Positions 10,492-19,057 of a stretch of DNA of 64,000 nucleotides are shown here, piece after piece. Under the pieces are notes generated by a model. It worked only from the letters and a program-made list of their open reading frames with translations. It searched no databases and was not told where the DNA came from. Source of the DNA: Nitratireductor indicus C115 (GTDB lineage: Bacteria; Pseudomonadota; Alphaproteobacteria; Rhizobiales; Rhizobiaceae). The stretch lies in NCBI RefSeq assembly GCF_000300515.1, contig NZ_AMSI01000001.1, positions 62,001-126,000 of the forward strand, in the 5' to 3' direction. Position 1 is the stretch's first letter, and every line of letters begins with the position of its first letter. The translations under genes and the position numbers were made by a program.

Positions 10492-11796
10492 ATGTCCTGG
10501 GAGATCATGCTTCTCCTTTATCTCGGGCTGCTGTTCGGCCTGATCGGGATCGGTTGCCCCATCGGGGTGGCGTTGGGCATTACCGGGCTCACCGGCATCG
10601 TGATGAAGCACGGTCTGATGCTGCTGCCGACGGTGGGCGACATTCTGTGGAACAACGGAAACTCATTCATTCTGGTGGCGATCCCGATGTTCATCCTGAT
10701 GGGTGAAGTCATCCTGCAGACGGGTCTTTCGCGGCGCTTCTATCGGGGGCTCTCCGTGCTTTTGTCGCGTTCGCGGGCCGGACTTGCCTATGCCAATATC
10801 GTCGGTTGCGGCATGTTCTCCGCAATCTGCGGCTCCTCGGTCGCGACTGCATTGACCATGGGCCAGGTCGCCGCCCCGGAATTGGACCGACGCGGCTATG
10901 ACCGGGCGATCACGACCGGCACGCTGGCCGCCGGGGGGACGCTAGGCATTCTCATCCCGCCGAGCATTCCGATGATCATCTATGCGATCACGGTGCAGGC
11001 GCCCGTCATCGACCTGTTCATCGCGGGCATAGTACCGGGCCTGTTGATCGTGCTTCTGTTCTGCGTGTGGATCTTCATCTATGCGCGGCTGCATCCCGAA
11101 CATGTTCCCGCACCGGAAAAGACCCCGCTCGACCGGGCAGCGGTCATGCATGCCCTTCTGGATTGCCTGCCGCTGATCGTGCTGATCGTTGCGGTGATCG
11201 GAAGCCTCTATTTCGGGCTGGTGACGCCGACGGAAGCCGGAGCGTTCGGTTCCCTGATCGCGCTGGCCATCGGTTTCGGCTACGGCGAGCTCACCTGGGC
11301 CAATATCAGGGCAGCGCTGGGTCGGGCCGTGACGATGACGACCACCGTCTTCTACATCATCCTCACCGGCGCCATCCTGTCTTTCGCCATCGTCGATGCC
11401 GGCATTGCGCGCGGCGTCAGCAATGCGGTGGTGGAAGCAGGCTTTTCACCTCTCTCCTTCTTTCTGCTCATCGCCGTCATTTATGTGGTTCTGGGCATGC
11501 TCATCGAAGGCGTGGCGATGATGCTGCTCACCGTCCCGATACTGTATCCGGCGGTCATCGCGCTCGGCTTCGATCCGATCTGGTTCGGTGTGGTGCTGGT
11601 GATCTTCATCGAGATCGGCGCGTTGACGCCGCCGATGGGGCTGAACCTCGTTGCGATTCAGTCCGTCTCGCCGACCACGTCGCTGGCGACCATCATTCGC
11701 GGGGCCGCGCCCTACGTCGCGATGATGCTCGCAGGGCTATGCCTCCTCTATGCCTTCCCGGAGATCGCTCTCTGGCTTCCCCAGACGATGAAATGA
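10492..11796 (+). CDS. dctM: TRAP transporter large permease (DctM family)
   Basis: A 434-residue integral membrane protein, with about twelve hydrophobic segments spread along its length. It is the channel subunit of the importer encoded with the upstream dctP and dctQ. Family signatures include GVALGITG near the N-terminus, MGQVAAPEL, GTLAAGGTLGILIPPS and TPTEAGAFGSLIAL. The product ends 26 bases before the convergent stop of the duplicated unknown gene. No terminator with a T-run is visible in that short gap. Confidence 0.95.
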   Translation: MSWEIMLLLYLGLLFGLIGIGCPIGVALGITGLTGIVMKHGLMLLPTVGDILWNNGNSFILVAIPMFILMGEVILQTGLSRRFYRGLSVLLSRSRAGLAYANIVGCGMFSAICGSSVATALTMGQVAAPELDRRGYDRAITTGTLAAGGTLGILIPPSIPMIIYAITVQAPVIDLFIAGIVPGLLIVLLFCVWIFIYARLHPEHVPAPEKTPLDRAAVMHALLDCLPLIVLIVAVIGSLYFGLVTPTEAGAFGSLIALAIGFGYGELTWANIRAALGRAVTMTTTVFYIILTGAILSFAIVDAGIARGVSNAVVEAGFSPLSFFLLIAVIYVVLGMLIEGVAMMLLTVPILYPAVIALGFDPIWFGVVLVIFIEIGALTPPMGLNLVAIQSVSPTTSLATIIRGAAPYVAMMLAGLCLLYAFPEIALWLPQTMK

Positions 11797-11822
11797 CGAT
11801 GTCTGCCTTTTTCACCAGCCTG

Positions 11823-12638
11823 TCAGCCGGCCAGCCAGGCTCTCAAAGCCTGCGCGAGTGGACGGCCCCGCACCATGCCGAGCGCCGCCGCCGCGTCGTT
11901 CGCACGGGAGATGACGCCGTCATGCAATGTGGAGCGGGCATCGCCGATCCGTGCGCTCATATAGTCCACGGTGACGGCGGGTATGCCGCGCCGGTCGAGC
12001 GGAGCCAGCCGGCCGATGCCTGCATCATCGATGCCGACACCCGCATCGTTAAATGCCGCGAAAGCGCATTCCACATTGATCGCCTTGTGCGGGTCGCCGC
12101 CGATCAGGCCGCCATGCGAGCCGGTGATAACCACCCGTCCCGCATCCTCCGGCCTGATCAGCGAAGCGGAATCGATGCAGACGAGCGGCTGGGCTCCAGG
12201 AGCCAGGGGCTCCTCATGGCGGGTTTCGGAAACCTCGTCCGGCGTGCCGGGAGCAGTGAAAGCGCCCTGGAGCAAACAGGCCGTCGCGTCCGCAACGCGC
12301 ATTCCCGGCGTAACGCCCAGCCGCGCGGCAAGTTCGTTGCAGTCGCTGATCGTGCCGCGCGCTTCCATGTCGGCAACATCGCCGATGCGGGCGCTCATAT
12401 ACGAAACGACGGCCGCGGGAGCGCCATATCGTCCGCAAAAATCCAGCGAGGCGACGCCCGCATCGTCGCGGCCTCGTCCGGCATCGTTGAGGATTATGCC
12501 GCGCACCCGCGCGGTCACAGCCTTGTAGGCGCTGTAGAGCCCGCCGTGAGAACTGGCGACGACCACGGCACCGAGATCGTTTTCCGAGATGTGGTTTATC
12601 GAATTGATCGATCGTGTACTCGGGGTTCCTTCAGTCAT
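11823..12638 (-). CDS. Internally duplicated protein of unknown function (SHGG/NDAG repeats)
   Basis: I do not recognise this family. The chosen ATG (MTEGTPS) has GGAAG at good spacing; upstream in-frame ATGs (to 12716) overlap the divergent gene and lack such a site. The 271-residue product consists of two homologous halves, residues 25-118 and 169-265. They share a strand plus SHGGL, then NDAGxGxDDAG, GxPAxxVxYMSARIGD, and a closing GxISxxNxxAAxLG block. The linker (about 119-168) has no such pattern. There is no signal peptide or membrane segment, so it is probably cytosolic. It is divergent from the TPP-enzyme/amidase operon and convergent with the TRAP operon, suggesting the same pathway. 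Invariant His, Asp and Arg residues could be catalytic; this is inference. Confidence 0.75.
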   Translation of the reverse strand: MTEGTPSTRSINSINHISENDLGAVVVASSHGGLYSAYKAVTARVRGIILNDAGRGRDDAGVASLDFCGRYGAPAAVVSYMSARIGDVADMEARGTISDCNELAARLGVTPGMRVADATACLLQGAFTAPGTPDEVSETRHEEPLAPGAQPLVCIDSASLIRPEDAGRVVITGSHGGLIGGDPHKAINVECAFAAFNDAGVGIDDAGIGRLAPLDRRGIPAVTVDYMSARIGDARSTLHDGVISRANDAAAALGMVRGRPLAQALRAWLAG

Positions 12639-12657
12639 CCTGTCACTTCCAATGTAT

Positions 12658-12676
12658 CGGTTCATGTCGTGAATCG
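12658..12676. promoter_or_regulatory. Putative shared operator between the duplicated protein and the TPP-enzyme gene
   Basis: CGGTTCA and TGAATCG are near-perfect inverted 7-mers (one mismatch) around a 5-base spacer. They sit in the 62-base divergent gap, where one regulator could control both genes. No regulator gene is adjacent, so the binder is unknown. Confidence 0.35.
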
Positions 12677-12700
12677 TATTAACTATAGCGAGTAAGAAAA

Positions 12701-14380
12701 ATGGTGCAAGAATCAAATAAAAATCTCGCAGATGAGCTTGCGAATACTTTAAAAGCGTGTGACGTGGAGAATTTCTTCATGCTCACAGGCGGTGATCAAC
12801 CGTTGTGGATCGCCCTGCGCGATCATGGGATCCGGATGCTTGTGGGACGTAGCGAGGCAAGCGCGGTCTACATGGCTGACGGCTATGCCCGCGCCAGCCG
12901 CAAGATCGGCGTGACCTACGGGCAGGCCGGCCCGGGCGCTGCCAATGTCGCCGCCGCGTTGGCAGATTCCCTCTGGGCGCAGTCTCCGGTCGTCGCGCTC
13001 ACGGGCTCGACGGCAACCAATGCGGTGCATGCGAATGAATATCAGGCGCTCGACCAGGCGACCATCTTCGCACCGGTGACGAAATGGAACGGTGCCGCTG
13101 CCACTCCTCAGGATGCGCCGCGCCTTCTGCGTCATGCGCTGCACACTGCCGTGGCCGGCAGCCCCGGGCCGACCCATCTCGATGTGCCGAAGGATTTCTT
13201 CGCCCGCGAAGTGAAGGGTAGCGCCCGTACAGGCGAGCCTCTGCATCTTGTGGCGCAGCCACCGGTTCTCGACGAGGCCATGCTGGCGAAAGCGCTTGGA
13301 AAGCTGGAAAAGGCGCAGCGTCCCGTCCTGCTGGTGGGCGAGGGCGCACGTCTAGGCGATGCGGGCGCCGCCGTGGCCTCGCTTTCTGAGGCCGCCGGCA
13401 TTCCGATCATGGCCACCATGGGCGGCAAGCCGGCCGTTCTGAGCACGCATGACAATTTCTGCGGCATTGTCGGGCGCTATTCCTCCGTTGCGGCCAACCG
13501 GCTTTTGGCAGAGGCCGATTGCGTGATTGCGGTGGGCAGCCGTCTCGGCGGTCTTTCCACGAATGGATACACCATTCCTTCCCCGGCGGCCGATCTCATC
13601 CAGATCGACACGGATCCGACCGCCTTCATCAATCCTTATTTTCCGGCGTTGCCTGTTCACGCAGACGCAAACACGGCATTGAATGCGCTTGCTGCCGGAG
13701 CGACCGCAAGGGCATCGCAGGCGGGCTGGCTCGATCATTGCCGCAAGGAAGCCGCAGCCTGGGCCGGCCGGCTGGAGGAGCGCATCGCCAGCGATGGCGA
13801 GGCGTCCCAGCTGACACCCTTCGCCATCCTTGGCGAGCTGCGCAAGCACGCGAGCGAAATCGCGCTTGTTGCCGATACCGGCTACATGGCTGCGTGGACC
13901 GGTGTGGTCTTTCCGATTGAGCGCTATGACGGATTCTTCCGGGCGGTCGGTTCCCTCGGCTGGGCGCTTCCTGCTTCGCTGGGCGTGCAGCTTGCGCGCA
14001 AGGAAAAGACGGTCTGCATCATCGGGGACGGTGGTGTGGGATATCACCTGGCCGACATTGAAACGGCGGTTCGCTACCGGCTCCCGGTTCTCGTGCTGGT
14101 CTTCAACAATTCCAGCCTTGCTTTCGAGTACCATGAGCAGAAATATCGCTGGAACGGGAATGTGGTTCACGAGGCGAATGATTTCGGAACGGTCGATTAT
14201 GCAGCTGCCGCCCGTGCGCTCGGTGCCGACGGTTACCGCGTGCAGACACGGCAGCAGCTTGTCGATGCCCTGGCAAAGGGCATGGCTTCCGACAGGCCCT
14301 GTGTGCTGGACATCGTGATCGACCGTGAGGCGTTCCCGCCGGTGACGAATTTCGACGCGGTGATGGAGCGCACTCTTTAA
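12701..14380 (+). CDS. Thiamine diphosphate-dependent enzyme (acetolactate synthase/decarboxylase-like)
   Basis: A 559-residue member of the AHAS/benzoylformate decarboxylase superfamily. The activating glutamate is Glu52 (RSEASAVYMADGYAR), with GQAGPGAANV afterwards. The central domain is followed by the TPP/Mg motif GDG at 442-444 and NN at 469-470. The usual HEQAA/HE context of the glutamate is RSEAS here, so the substrate class is unclear: carboligase, decarboxylase and sulfoacetaldehyde acetyltransferase-like roles all remain possible. Its TAA overlaps the ATG of the next small gene (TAATG), so the two are translationally coupled. Confidence 0.9.
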   Translation: MVQESNKNLADELANTLKACDVENFFMLTGGDQPLWIALRDHGIRMLVGRSEASAVYMADGYARASRKIGVTYGQAGPGAANVAAALADSLWAQSPVVALTGSTATNAVHANEYQALDQATIFAPVTKWNGAAATPQDAPRLLRHALHTAVAGSPGPTHLDVPKDFFAREVKGSARTGEPLHLVAQPPVLDEAMLAKALGKLEKAQRPVLLVGEGARLGDAGAAVASLSEAAGIPIMATMGGKPAVLSTHDNFCGIVGRYSSVAANRLLAEADCVIAVGSRLGGLSTNGYTIPSPAADLIQIDTDPTAFINPYFPALPVHADANTALNALAAGATARASQAGWLDHCRKEAAAWAGRLEERIASDGEASQLTPFAILGELRKHASEIALVADTGYMAAWTGVVFPIERYDGFFRAVGSLGWALPASLGVQLARKEKTVCIIGDGGVGYHLADIETAVRYRLPVLVLVFNNSSLAFEYHEQKYRWNGNVVHEANDFGTVDYAAAARALGADGYRVQTRQQLVDALAKGMASDRPCVLDIVIDREAFPPVTNFDAVMERTL

Positions 14381-14559
14381 TGCCGGAAAACGCTGCCCTG
14401 CCGCTCTTGCTGGAAGTGTATGGCCTTGAGCCGGATCCGCAGGCAGCGGAGCGCATCGCCGCGGGATTGAGCGGGATGTGCTCACGAATAATCGCGATGT
14501 CGGTCGAAAATGGCTGGCATCTCGAATCCTTTGCGAACGACGAGGCCGTTGATGAGTGA
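14380..14559 (+). CDS. Small GatC/AtzG-like amidase partner (DUF4089-like)
   Basis: A 59-residue ORF starting inside the previous stop (TAATG) and ending in an ATGAGTGA overlap with the amidase start, so it is tightly coupled on both sides. It begins MPENAALPLLL and contains YGLEPDPQAAERIAAGL, MCSRIIAM and a short acidic tail. That pattern (two helices and a C-terminal extended segment) resembles DUF4089/AtzG proteins, GatC-like partners of amidases such as AtzE. Assignment rests on pattern and position, since no alignment could be run. It is easily missed because of its size. Confidence 0.7.
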   Translation: MPENAALPLLLEVYGLEPDPQAAERIAAGLSGMCSRIIAMSVENGWHLESFANDEAVDE

Positions 14560-15904
14560 TCTGGATGCAATTCTGGACGGGTCTCTCCTTGCTGCCGCAG
14601 GCCATGTCGCGAAGGGTGAGGTGTCGGCGGCCGAACTCACCGGTGCGGCCCTCCGGCGCATCGGGTCGTCGGAGATGGGGGCGGGCTATTTTCTTCGCTT
14701 GCGCCCCGATGAGGCACTTGCCGAAGCGGCCCGCATCGATGCCCTCGGGCGGGATCAGCGCCATGCGCTTCCGCTCTGCGGCGTGCCCTGGGCGCGAAAG
14801 GATTTGTTCTCCGTACCGGGGGAGCCGACGAGCTTTGGCGCCCACGCCGGATTCGGCAAGACGGGTCGCGAACGTGCCCCCGTGATCGATGCATTGCGTT
14901 CGTCGGGCGGCATCGACATGGGCGCATTGCACATGTCGGAATTCGCCATGGGTCCGTCGGGCTGGAGCTCGGTCTACGGGGCAATCGAAAATCCTCTCGA
15001 TCAAACGCGCGTCACCGGAGGATCGTCCAGCGGAAGCGCTGCTTCCGTCGGCGGACGCTTCGTTTTTGCCGCGTTGGGAACCGACACCGGAGGTTCGAAC
15101 CGGATTCCCGCCGCTTTCTGCGGTGTGGTGTCGCTCAAGCCCGGTTCGGACCGCATTTCCACCGAAGGCGCACTGCCCGTGTCGACGACACTGGATACGG
15201 TCGGCCCCTTCGCGCGCTCGGTGGAAGATTGCACGGCTGTCTTTTCATGCCTTGCGGGCAAGCCTGCCCGCACCGTTGAGGAGCGACGCCTCCGCTTTGC
15301 CGTGCTGGCCTCCGGTTCTTTACCGGTTGCACCGCAACCTGAAGTCGGGCAAGCGCTCGAACATGTCGCGGCGCTTTTGAGCGATGAGGGCTATCCCGTC
15401 GAGGAACGGTGGTGGGACGCGTTCGCGGACACGAATATCTTGGCGGGTAGCGTGTTCCTGTCGGAGGCGGCGGCGGCACATCTGCCGAACCTGACGGCAC
15501 ACGCGGATTGGATCGGACCGCAGGTGCGTGAACGCCTGTTGCAGGGACTGGCCACGCCCGCCCCGGTCTATCTGTCGGCGATGAAGGCGCGCGCTGCGCG
15601 GAGGCAACGCTTCGCAGAACAGGTCTTGTCGGGCGTGGATGTGCTGCTTTTGCCGGTATCTCCTGCCCGCGCCCCCCTGCGCAGCCAGTATAAGGCCTTG
15701 AAAGGCAATGGCGATATCCTGAAGCTGAACGGCCACGTCGCCGCCTACACCGCAGCCTTCAATTATCTGGATTTGCCGGTGCTCTCCATGCCCGCCACCT
15801 CCAGGGCGGAGCGCAATACCCTCGGGCTACAGATCGTCGCCCGGCATGGCGACGATGAAACGGCGCTCGCCGCCGGCCGTCTGATCGAACGCCTGCTCGG
15901 CTGA
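14552..15904 (+). CDS. Amidase signature family enzyme
   Basis: Hydrolyses a C-N amide bond through a Ser-cisSer-Lys triad. From the ATG inside the preceding gene's end the protein has 450 residues. The triad positions are Lys83 (WARKDLF), Ser158 (GGSSSGSA) and Ser182 (GTDTGGSNRIPA). The GCGVPWARKD and FAALGTDTGGS blocks place it near the AtzE/AtzF/GatA-like group. The coupling with a GatC-like small subunit favours an AtzE-type heteromeric hydrolase over a stand-alone acylamidase. Substrate unknown; the TPP enzyme and TRAP importer suggest an organic acid amide or ureido compound. Confidence 0.92.
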   Translation: MSDLDAILDGSLLAAAGHVAKGEVSAAELTGAALRRIGSSEMGAGYFLRLRPDEALAEAARIDALGRDQRHALPLCGVPWARKDLFSVPGEPTSFGAHAGFGKTGRERAPVIDALRSSGGIDMGALHMSEFAMGPSGWSSVYGAIENPLDQTRVTGGSSSGSAASVGGRFVFAALGTDTGGSNRIPAAFCGVVSLKPGSDRISTEGALPVSTTLDTVGPFARSVEDCTAVFSCLAGKPARTVEERRLRFAVLASGSLPVAPQPEVGQALEHVAALLSDEGYPVEERWWDAFADTNILAGSVFLSEAAAAHLPNLTAHADWIGPQVRERLLQGLATPAPVYLSAMKARAARRQRFAEQVLSGVDVLLLPVSPARAPLRSQYKALKGNGDILKLNGHVAAYTAAFNYLDLPVLSMPATSRAERNTLGLQIVARHGDDETALAAGRLIERLLG

Positions 15905-15911
15905 CTTGGGG

Positions 15912-17390
15912 TCACGGAGCGCGTAGTCGCCTCGTGAGTTTGATCGCCAGCGGCACCAGCCAGATGGCAATGAACATCACCCCAAGGGTCGCGGAAATCG
16001 GCCGCTCGAAGAAGCCGAGAAAATTGCCACGGCTGATGATCATTGATGTCAGGAAATTCTGCTCGACGAGCGGCCCCATCACCATGCCCAGTATGACCGG
16101 CGCGATGGGGATTCCGGCCTTGCCGAACCACCAGGCGAGCACGCCGAAGCCGGCCATCACGACGATGCCGAAAAGCGAGTTGACCGCCGCATAAGAGCCG
16201 ACGATAGAGAAGATCAGGATCACCCCGGCCAGATAGTGGCGTGGAACCGAAAACAGCCTGCGCGCGGTTCGGATGGCCAGCCAGCCCAGCGGGATGATAA
16301 GCGCATTCGCGATCACGAAGATGAGCATCACCGCATAGAAGTTCTGCACATTCTCGGTCATGAGCTGCGGGCCGGGATTGAGGCCTTTCATGAACAGGAC
16401 GCCGACTGCGATCGCGGTTACCGCGTCGCCCGGAATGCCGAACACCATCGCCGGAATCCATGCGGAACACAGGGCTGCATTGTTGCAGGCGCCGGCCTCC
16501 ACCAGCCCCTCGGGGTGGCCTTTGCCATAGCGCTCGGGCGTTCGCGAGAAACGCTTGGAAAAGGCATAGGCAATCCATGCCCCCAGATCGCCGCCCGCAC
16601 CCGGTAGTGCGCCGATCAGCGTGCCGAATCCGGCACCGCGAAACAGGCTGTAGCGATATTTCGAAAGTGTCGACCCGACCCCTTTGAACACCCCCCCGAC
16701 AAGTCCTCCCGACGCGGCACGCACATCGGCATCGCCACGCATTAATTCACCCACGGCAAACAGGCCGATCATCGCCGGCACGAAGGACAATCCGCCGGAA
16801 AGCTCCGTGACGCCGAAGGTGAAGCGCGGCGTGGCGGTCAGCGGGTCCATGCCCACCGTTGCCGCCGCAAGGCCGGTAAGCAGCGCAATGACGCTCTTGA
16901 TCATTCCGCCGCCGCTCACCAGCGCTGCACAGGAAAGGCCGAGCGCCGCGAGCCAGAAATATTCGAAACTGGAAAAGCGCAGGGCGACCTTTGCCAGCAT
17001 GGGCGCCACGAGCGCCAGTACGATGAAGCCGATGAAACCGCCGATACATGCCGAAACAAGCAGCGTGCCCATGGCGAGCGACCCCTGGCCCTTGCGCGTC
17101 ATGGCATAGGCTTCCTCCGCATAGGCGGCCGAAGACGGTGTGCCGGGGATGCGCAGCATGACGGCGGGTATGTCGCCCGCCGTGATCGCCATCGTGGTGC
17201 AGGCAATCACCGTCGCAATGGCGGGGATGGGATCGAGATAGAAGGTGAAGGGCACCAGAAGGGCGGTCGCCATGGTGGCGCTCAGGCCCGGTATCGCACC
17301 GACAAACAGGCCGAAAGTACAGGAGATGGCGATCGCGACAAGAGTTTGCGGGGTCGTGATCAGGCCGACGGCCTGGATGAATGCTTCCAT
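15912..17390 (-). CDS. tctA: Tripartite tricarboxylate transporter large permease (TctA family)
   Basis: A 492-residue membrane protein with about eleven or twelve hydrophobic segments. The TctA hallmarks are GAIPGLSATMATALLVPFTF, GIPAVMLRIPGTPSSAA and GALPGAGGDLGAWIAY, the two glycine-rich repeats of the family. It forms the secondary importer with tctB (13 bases upstream) and the periplasmic TctC. It is convergent with the amidase gene, 7 bases apart, with no visible terminator between them. Confidence 0.95.
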   Translation of the reverse strand: MEAFIQAVGLITTPQTLVAIAISCTFGLFVGAIPGLSATMATALLVPFTFYLDPIPAIATVIACTTMAITAGDIPAVMLRIPGTPSSAAYAEEAYAMTRKGQGSLAMGTLLVSACIGGFIGFIVLALVAPMLAKVALRFSSFEYFWLAALGLSCAALVSGGGMIKSVIALLTGLAAATVGMDPLTATPRFTFGVTELSGGLSFVPAMIGLFAVGELMRGDADVRAASGGLVGGVFKGVGSTLSKYRYSLFRGAGFGTLIGALPGAGGDLGAWIAYAFSKRFSRTPERYGKGHPEGLVEAGACNNAALCSAWIPAMVFGIPGDAVTAIAVGVLFMKGLNPGPQLMTENVQNFYAVMLIFVIANALIIPLGWLAIRTARRLFSVPRHYLAGVILIFSIVGSYAAVNSLFGIVVMAGFGVLAWWFGKAGIPIAPVILGMVMGPLVEQNFLTSMIISRGNFLGFFERPISATLGVMFIAIWLVPLAIKLTRRLRAP

Positions 17391-17403
17391 GGCGTTGCCG
17401 CCC

Positions 17404-17910
17404 TCAGTAGATCATGCCCTGTGGCATCTGGATGCGCATGACATCGGTGAACAGGAAATGCACCGCGACGACGATCAGGAGCGCGCAGACGGCCGAGCCG
17501 ATCCACGGTCCGCCGCGCAGGCGCATGAGTGTGAAACCGGCCAGGGCCGTGGTTGCAAGAAAGCCGATCGTTGGCGCGAGAAGCCACACGGCGACGAGAA
17601 GGACGGGAACCGAAAAACCAGCGATCTCGGTGCGCAGGCTCGCGGTCGCGCTGCGGCTGGCATTCGCGTGCGCCAGAAGGTGGCGTGTGCTGTTGGCGAG
17701 AAGCAGAAGACCGAGCACAAAAAAGCCCACGGCACAGATGCGTGGAAGAAGCGCGGGACCGATCAGGGTTCCTGGAATGGTGGGCGTCAGCGATGCGGTG
17801 CCGATCCACATGCCAGCGCCGGCGGCAGCAGAAACCGCGCCGGCAAGCAGTTCGGAGAGCGTTGAACCGCTCTCCGCATTTATGTCCCTTTCGGGGCTTT
17901 TCTCGCTCAT
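17404..17910 (-). CDS. tctB: Tripartite tricarboxylate transporter small permease (TctB family)
   Basis: A 168-residue protein with four hydrophobic segments (about residues 19-36, 47-66, 87-105 and 117-145) in the TctB pattern, including LIGPALLPRICAVGFFVLGLLLL. It overlaps the end of tctC by 4 bases and is followed by tctA. It has no recognisable enzymatic motif. Confidence 0.88.
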   Translation of the reverse strand: MSEKSPERDINAESGSTLSELLAGAVSAAAGAGMWIGTASLTPTIPGTLIGPALLPRICAVGFFVLGLLLLANSTRHLLAHANASRSATASLRTEIAGFSVPVLLVAVWLLAPTIGFLATTALAGFTLMRLRGGPWIGSAVCALLIVVAVHFLFTDVMRIQMPQGMIY

Positions 17911-18869
17911 TCCTTCGCAAGTCCCGCCGCCTTGAGGGCAGCGCCGAACTGTGCGTCCCGGTCGGCGAGGTATTTCTCGAAATCCGCGCTGCCGAGATAA
18001 TTCACGCCGAACTGACGCGAATTCATGAAGTCGATGAATTCTTGCGAGGATGTGACTTCGGCAAGCGTTGCCTCGATCTTTGAAACCACCTCGTCAGGTG
18101 TGTTCAGCGGGGCGGCGAGCCCGCGCCAGCCGGAGATCGAAACGTCGAGTCCGGCCGCTTCTTCCACGGTCGGCACGTCGGGATAGGAGGCGTTGCGCTT
18201 GGTACCAAGCGTGGCGAGCGCCCGCAGTTCGCCAGCTTCAAGAAGCGCGCGGGCTTCCGGAAACTGCACGACGGCGGCCTGAATGGCGCCAGAGGTCAGC
18301 AGTTGCAGGGCCGGTGCGGCACCTTCGCTGGGAACCCAGAACGGTTCTTGCCCACCTGCCGCCTGCACGAAGGAGGCCCAGGCAAGGTGGTTGACGCCGC
18401 CGATATTCGCTCCGCCGCCCGCAATTGCCTTGCTGTCCTTCTTGACCGCATCGACGAGGTCCTGGAGCGATTTATAGGGTGAGTTCGCCGCAACGAAGAT
18501 GGCGCCGTAATCGGCGTTGAAGAGGCCGATGGGCTTGAAATCCTTGTAGCTCAGCTCCGTCTGGCCGAGCCAGTGGAACATCGAAAGTTCCGTGGTGATG
18601 TTGCCGAGCGTATAGCCGTCGGGGTCAGCCTTGGAGATCTCCGTATGTCCGATCACGGAGCCGCCGCCGGTGCGGTTGACGACATTGAAGGGCTGGCCAA
18701 GCTTTTCCTCGAGAAGCTTGGCGACGATGCGCGCGGTCGCGTCGGATCCGCCGCCTGCTGCCCATGGCACGATGATGGTTACGGCCTTTTCCGGATATTC
18801 GGCATGGGCTGCCGCCCCGCTCATGAACGTCAGCACGCCAACCGCCGCGAGGCGGAGAAGTCTTTTCAT
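17907..18869 (-). CDS. tctC: Tripartite tricarboxylate transporter substrate-binding protein (TctC/Bug family)
   Basis: Periplasmic binding protein of 320 residues. The start is the ATG preceded by GGGAGGAAAT; upstream in-frame residues run into the promoter. The signal peptide ends near AAAHA before EYPEKAVTIIVPWAAGGGSDATARI, the Bug-family N-terminus. The GxVIGHTEISKADPDGYTLG block is also typical. Ligands of this family are usually carboxylates. It is the first gene of tctCBA, divergent from iclR, with two operator-like sites between them. Confidence 0.94.
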   Translation of the reverse strand: MKRLLRLAAVGVLTFMSGAAAHAEYPEKAVTIIVPWAAGGGSDATARIVAKLLEEKLGQPFNVVNRTGGGSVIGHTEISKADPDGYTLGNITTELSMFHWLGQTELSYKDFKPIGLFNADYGAIFVAANSPYKSLQDLVDAVKKDSKAIAGGGANIGGVNHLAWASFVQAAGGQEPFWVPSEGAAPALQLLTSGAIQAAVVQFPEARALLEAGELRALATLGTKRNASYPDVPTVEEAAGLDVSISGWRGLAAPLNTPDEVVSKIEATLAEVTSSQEFIDFMNSRQFGVNYLGSADFEKYLADRDAQFGAALKAAGLAKE

Positions 18870-18944
18870 GATTTCCTCCCTTTGGAAGCGGATTGCCCTC
18901 GATCGGACAAAAGTCGGATTCCGCTCATCCGCTGATAGGGATAC

Positions 18945-18962
18945 TGTCCCGTATTGTAGGAT
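18945..18962. promoter_or_regulatory. Putative IclR operator site 1
   Basis: On the minus strand this reads ACAATACGGGA, preceded by TCCT. It lies 76 bases upstream of tctC. Ten of eleven bases match ACAATATGGGA in the site at 23619-23634, more than 4 kb away, and it resembles site 2 nearby. Assignment to the adjacent IclR protein is inference. Confidence 0.5.
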
Positions 18963-18974
18963 GAAAGTCAACAG

Positions 18975-18988
18975 TCCATATTATGGGA
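18975..18988. promoter_or_regulatory. Putative IclR operator site 2
   Basis: TCCATATTATGGGA is a nearly symmetric 14-mer, 30 bases from site 1 and 70 bases upstream of the iclR start. It differs from the distant TCCACAATATGGGA (23620-23633) at three positions. The location suits autoregulation. Confidence 0.5.
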
Positions 18989-19057
18989 AACAATCTCTCA
19001 ATATTGGCAAGCATCGGAAATTTGCGTTATGTTCGGGCGGGAGAACAGGGAAGAACC

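Noticed and set aside
11067-12695. 542-residue frame across dctM and the duplicated gene
   Set aside because: Spans two genes in different frames or strands; the true genes have clear family or repeat structure.
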